A stretch of DNA of 64,000 nt from the NCBI RefSeq assembly GCF_964204865.1, contig NC_135252.1, positions 2,046,001-2,110,000 of the forward strand, given 5' to 3'. The DNA comes from Styela clava (lineage: Eukaryota; Chordata; Ascidiacea; Stolidobranchia; Styelidae). The notes below the pieces were generated by a model that was given only the letters and a program-made list of their open reading frames with translations, made no database searches and was not told where the DNA came from. The translations under genes were made by a program, and so were the position numbers. Below are positions 60,041-64,000 of this stretch, one piece after another. Position 1 is the first letter of the stretch. Each line of letters begins with the position of its first letter.

Positions 60041-63000
60041 ATGAGTATTGTTTGTGCAGAAAACAATGTCAGGGAAGATATTCAAGACATAGAAATATCT
60101 ATTAAAAAGGTTTGGTGCATTTATTTTAATTTCAGAATATAGCTTTTTGGGGTACTAATATGTAATGGTTCCATTACATTTGAACCCATGACAATTTCAC
60201 CTGTATGCTATTGCACCTATGGAATTTTTTTTGTTTCATGGATAGTTAAACCCATACTAACCCTAACCCATGGGTTTTAGCACCCGCATATAGATTGAAC
60301 CCGTGGATATACGCATGGGTTCAAATGTACATGGGTTCAAATGTACGGTCACCATATGTAATAGCTATATTTGTATATTTATGTTTTTTCAGATCATTTC
60401 CCCTACAAAGTTTTGGGCCCAAATTATGAAAGATCATGACATTGATGCATTTCAAAGCTTAAGTGAGGATATTCAACAATACTTTAGTGATGCAACTTTC
60501 AGTAAGTCGAGACTTTCAAATCCAGTGGAAGGAAAGGTAACGTTTTCTTTATTTGGGAATCTTCAATAAATGGAAATGCAACATGACAGACATGATGCAA
60601 ATTTCATTTGTTCAGAGGTGTGTTGTGAAAAAGGATGATCGTACATGGCACCGTGCTTTCATTGATAAGGTGTTTGTATCAGCACGCGGATTGATTATGT
60701 ATTGCAATTTAGTGGATGAAGTTGATTACAGCAGCATTCCTTCTCAATGGTATTTGTTCTTTTTTTTCAATTTTGGTCATCAATTAGACTAAGCTCTCTG
60801 TTGTAATGGTTACTAAGGCATTGTAATTTGAATGTTGATTCAATCGATTCAAGTTGTGAAGAATTAATATGCAACAGAACTACAGAAGCATTAATGAAAT
60901 GATCATGGTTACTTTTGAATATGACAAAATATCATTATTTCGAAGGAAAAATAATACAATGCAAAATATTTTTCTACTGACCAAGCAATACCAGAACTGG
61001 GATTTGGTATTTGAAACACAAGATATTGGTATTTTTGACAAATCACTCAATTCATAACAGGTTTTTTCCCTTTTTATAAAACTGAATCCATTTGTTTCAT
61101 TTAATTGCAATATTTGGTTTTAGCGTTTATGAAGCACCTGCATGGGTCTGGAATCACCCAATACGATCTGCTTGTTTTGGATTGTATGGAATCGCTCCTC
61201 TGAGGCTTCGAACTGATTATGCTGATGAAAGAGTAGATATTGTGTAAGCTTAGTCATTATTTGTTCTAGGTAAAATAAGCAAGAAATGGGAGTATGTGCA
61301 TGTTATTGAAAATAATAAATAAGTTGTGATTCCTGTTTCCTGATTTTAATTTTTTTGCTGGAGTCATGTAAACAGATACCGTATATCGGAAGCCTTCATA
61401 TGTTGGTTCAATATTTGTAATGGTGCATGCTCTGAAATATTCAAAAAAATAAGTCAAGATCTTAGTAAGTTCATGTATATGTTTATAGGGATGCCTTCCA
61501 TTTTTTACCCAAATGTTTTTGAAATACTACAGAGGTTATCAACAATTTTCTATCTGAATTGAATTTCTAAATCTCACCCAATGATAAAGAATTATGCGCT
61601 TCGTTATGTCTGAACACCATGATGATGACTGTTGACTATTAAATTTGGAAAATAAATGTTTTATGATCCTATTTCTGCTAAAGTGAACAATGAAACCTAA
61701 ATTTAAAATTTTTATGTATAAGGTTGTAAAACGTTTAATTCATACGATTGCTATAGGGAATCAAGAAATCTTGAGAGATGGGATGAAGCAAGCAATAAAC
61801 ACTTCCAAAATATGTGCAAGGGTAAGTATCCGGATATCTAAATTCACACAAGATATAACATTTTTAAGGAAAATATATCATTTACTAATAACTTGTTGAG
61901 AAATATTAGTATCAGATCAAAATGTTATGAATTATGATAGGTTCATAGCCATAGAATATATTTCACTTATTATTTATCTCTCAATTTTTCTTTCCAGGTT
62001 TTCAATCCTTAGGAGCACAAATTATTGAAGTCGATGAGAAAAATGTTATATGGATTAAACTCTTCAGTCAAACTGGTGAAAAAGGGGTAATACTTCAATA
62101 AATATAATTCATCATAAATAGATATTGTTTCCATTGACTAGATTTTTCAACCTGGTATCCCAACTTGATCCATCCTATCTTCAAGCCCAGATTTGTTGGA
62201 AAATACCGGTAGTTTGTTCATATACTGTTGCATTGCTTGTTCAATATCTGTTTAGATTTAATGTTACAGTTTTGAAACTGTAACTTTATGTACTGTATAT
62301 GATATATCATATATAAGTATATTGTATAAAATAATATACTTGAAGTTATGAATCGTGAAAGGACTTTTGGTTTGTATACAGGGTGGACAACAATCCTTTC
62401 GTATTTTATTAATTAATTCATAAAGAATCTAGAATGTTGGAGGTTTCTTCAACTCCCCTCTACTTCTATTTTTATCATACAGCCTGAACCTGTGAGTATG
62501 TAGCTCACTACTAAGTTTTGAAGATGATATATTTTTCAAATTGATTTCATTTATATTTAGGAGTCGTTTTGTGTGAATGAGGAGCTGATTAAATATAAGT
62601 ATGCTGCTGTGAAATCTGTTAAAAAATTGAACTCAGCGGGAGATAGGTGAGCCATGCATATTCAGTGCTCACAATAGTTCAGTTTGCAGTTCCCTGAATG
62701 CACTTACGCTTTACTCTCTGAAAAGACAGGCAGCGAGTTTTTTCATTTTCTTGTGACAATAAATTGCATTTTTTACTTATTTACCCCATTGAAAACGTCA
62801 TTTTTATTCTTGGTTCCTGACAACAATTTTTCAGCTATGAGCATGCATTAAATGACTGATAACATACCAACAGGCATTGTGAGATTGCGATATCTCGGTT
62901 TGAATGAACGCAAGGAAACATCATTAAACCAGTTAAGGGAGAATCATTTACGTGTGTATCGGGGCTGCTGCTTTATATTTGCTCAAGTTATAAACTTAGT

Positions 63001-64000
63001 TCTTTTAATGAGTATAGCGTTTTCTTGAGTACCTATGGTATAAGAAAAAGTTAAAACGAGAGCTAAAGCATCTTGTCCAAATCTACCAGGGCACTCTCGC
63101 ACTTTTTTCTGACTTACGAGAAACCTTTGCATTCATAATTCCCCTAAATGATCACTGAGTTTGATATTGTTTCTTCCTTCAAAGTTTTTAAATTGTTCAT
63201 ATTTGGATGGAATAATGATTTTTATGTTCAGCGATGAATCTGATAAAGAAGGAAAATATCTATCTCTGAAGCAACTTACTGCTCTACGTGATAATCTCAG
63301 TGCACTTTTAAAAGAGGTAAGTCAATTTGCCATTCTCATCAATTATTAACTTTTACCAAACTTTTTTATGGACTGTTAGAATTGCATGTTTGAGTGTAAG
63401 TGAATATAATTGTGCTATTTTGTTACAAACATTCAAATCTATTTTTGTTTGTTTATTTATAAACAGAACACAAAACACCCGAAGTGGTTATCAGATACTG
63501 ATTCCCCAAGCAGCGATGGATCTCAAATTCCTCATAGTAGTGATGATGTGCATGCAAGTGGAGTCTTATCATCACACAAAATATCTCAAAATCTGCAGAG
63601 TGGTCATTTTACTGGGGACCAAAACGTAGATCCAACTCAAAATCAATCAAAATATATTGATGGTGATGTGCGAAAGTTTGGTGGAGAAAATTTACTCAAT
63701 GTTAATTTGAATGATTTTATTGGTGACAATGTTATAACATCCAGCCATTCCATGTTGGGGAATCATCCTACAAACCTTCTTCCTAGAAGCTCATTAGGAA
63801 TAAATTCGACAGAAAAGCTTGATTCAAAAGGTTCTTCTGGCCGATTGCTTTCTCATGCTTCTTCTGATAGTACTAAGATGATAAATTCTAGGACAGATAG
63901 AAATCGAATTGCCATAGTTGAAAATTCACAAAGTTCAAAAGGTGTTCCGTTGCGTTCTATTGCAATGCAAACTGGATTGGATAGTTCATCTGATTCTGAA
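60041..64000 (+). CDS. TDRD12-like Tudor-domain protein, N-terminal part, runs off right edge
   Basis: Tudor proteins of this class bind methylarginine PIWI partners in germ-cell granules. Exons: 60041-60109 (ATG), 60393-60536, 60616-60749, 61124-61243 (or 61241), 61723-61821, 61998-62086, 62561-62646, 63232-63316, 63467 to beyond 64000. Features in order: KFWAQI with DHDID (residues ~29-40), RCVVKKDDRTWHRAFIDKV with GLIMYCNLVDEVDYSSIP (Tudor barrel), WDEASNKHFQNMCKG, then GAQIIEVDEKNVIWIKLF and CVNEELIKYKYA. Their order and spacing match the N-terminal Tudor of TDRD12 as I remember it; RNF17 or another TDRD is possible. From exon 9 on it is a Ser/Asp-rich linker; the helicase-like part would lie outside. 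The join between exons 61124 and 61723 does not preserve frame with any GT I can see, so a small exon may be missing. Intron 1 carries a MITE. Confidence 0.7.
60167..60353. mobile_element. 187-bp MITE, 9-bp TSD (Mutator-like), copy B
   Basis: Same family as 11116-11318, inverted. Ends GGTTCCATTACATTTGAACC and the complement of GGTGACCGTACATTTGAACC; perfect 9-bp TSD ATATGTAAT at 60158-60166 and 60354-60362. It lies in intron 1 of the Tudor gene, 40 bp before the exon 2 acceptor-side boundary. Confidence 0.85.

Overview
The window looks like AT-rich chromosomal DNA of an invertebrate animal. Its genes have many exons, short GT-AG introns and families typical of animals: peroxisomal-type carnitine acyltransferase, cytosolic-type sulfotransferase and a TDRD12-like Tudor protein. 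Much of the DNA between genes is transposon on transposon. A tunicate is my weak best guess; nothing in the sequence fixes the phylum. No operon, CRISPR array, rRNA or tRNA was recognised.

Host genes. (1) 33-4200, minus strand: the first ten coding exons of a carnitine O-octanoyltransferase-like gene, running off the left edge. (2) 26437-31515, plus strand: a complete 13-exon paralogue (641 codons in my splice model) with the same intron positions and mostly identical exon lengths. The two are divergently transcribed and separated by about 22 kb, most of it transposon. (3) 33.4-43.1 kb: a tandem sulfotransferase duplication. The upstream copy (33727-37036) is a wrecked pseudogene and the downstream copy (40206-43105) reads through five exons to 357 codons. 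Two shorter sulfotransferase C-terminal relics follow at 43.5 and 47.2 kb. (4) 60041-64000, plus strand: the N-terminal part of a Tudor-domain gene, best matched to TDRD12, running off the right edge.

Mobile DNA. From 6.4 to 22.9 kb lies one CR1/L2-type LINE, shattered by at least four direct insertions that can be cut out at their target-site duplications (TSDs): a 4.06-kb DDE-type element (Sola-like, TSD ATAG) that itself carries a 9-bp-TSD MITE; a 1.95-kb foldback with 0.8-kb arms; a 2.5-kb hAT with a BED-finger transposase; and a 3.25-kb long-TIR element with TA TSD that itself carries two hAT MITEs. Removing two of the insertions rejoins the LINE reverse-transcriptase reading frame within a few codons. 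Further right are an autonomous-size ZMYM/TTF-finger hAT (48074-51105), its deletion derivative (37061-38471, perfect 8-bp TSD), several hAT MITEs with 8-bp TSDs, two TA-flanked elements (43910-45342 and 57591-59048), a large hairpin about 100 bp upstream of the second acyltransferase gene, and a second copy of the 9-bp-TSD MITE inside the Tudor gene.

The host genes do not form an obvious pathway. The two acyltransferases would handle medium/long-chain acyl-carnitine exchange, the sulfotransferase a small hydroxyl or amine acceptor, and the Tudor protein piRNA-based transposon silencing. The most informative content is the nested transposon stratigraphy and the birth-and-death history of the two duplicated enzyme loci. 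I did not find a convincing wholly new system.
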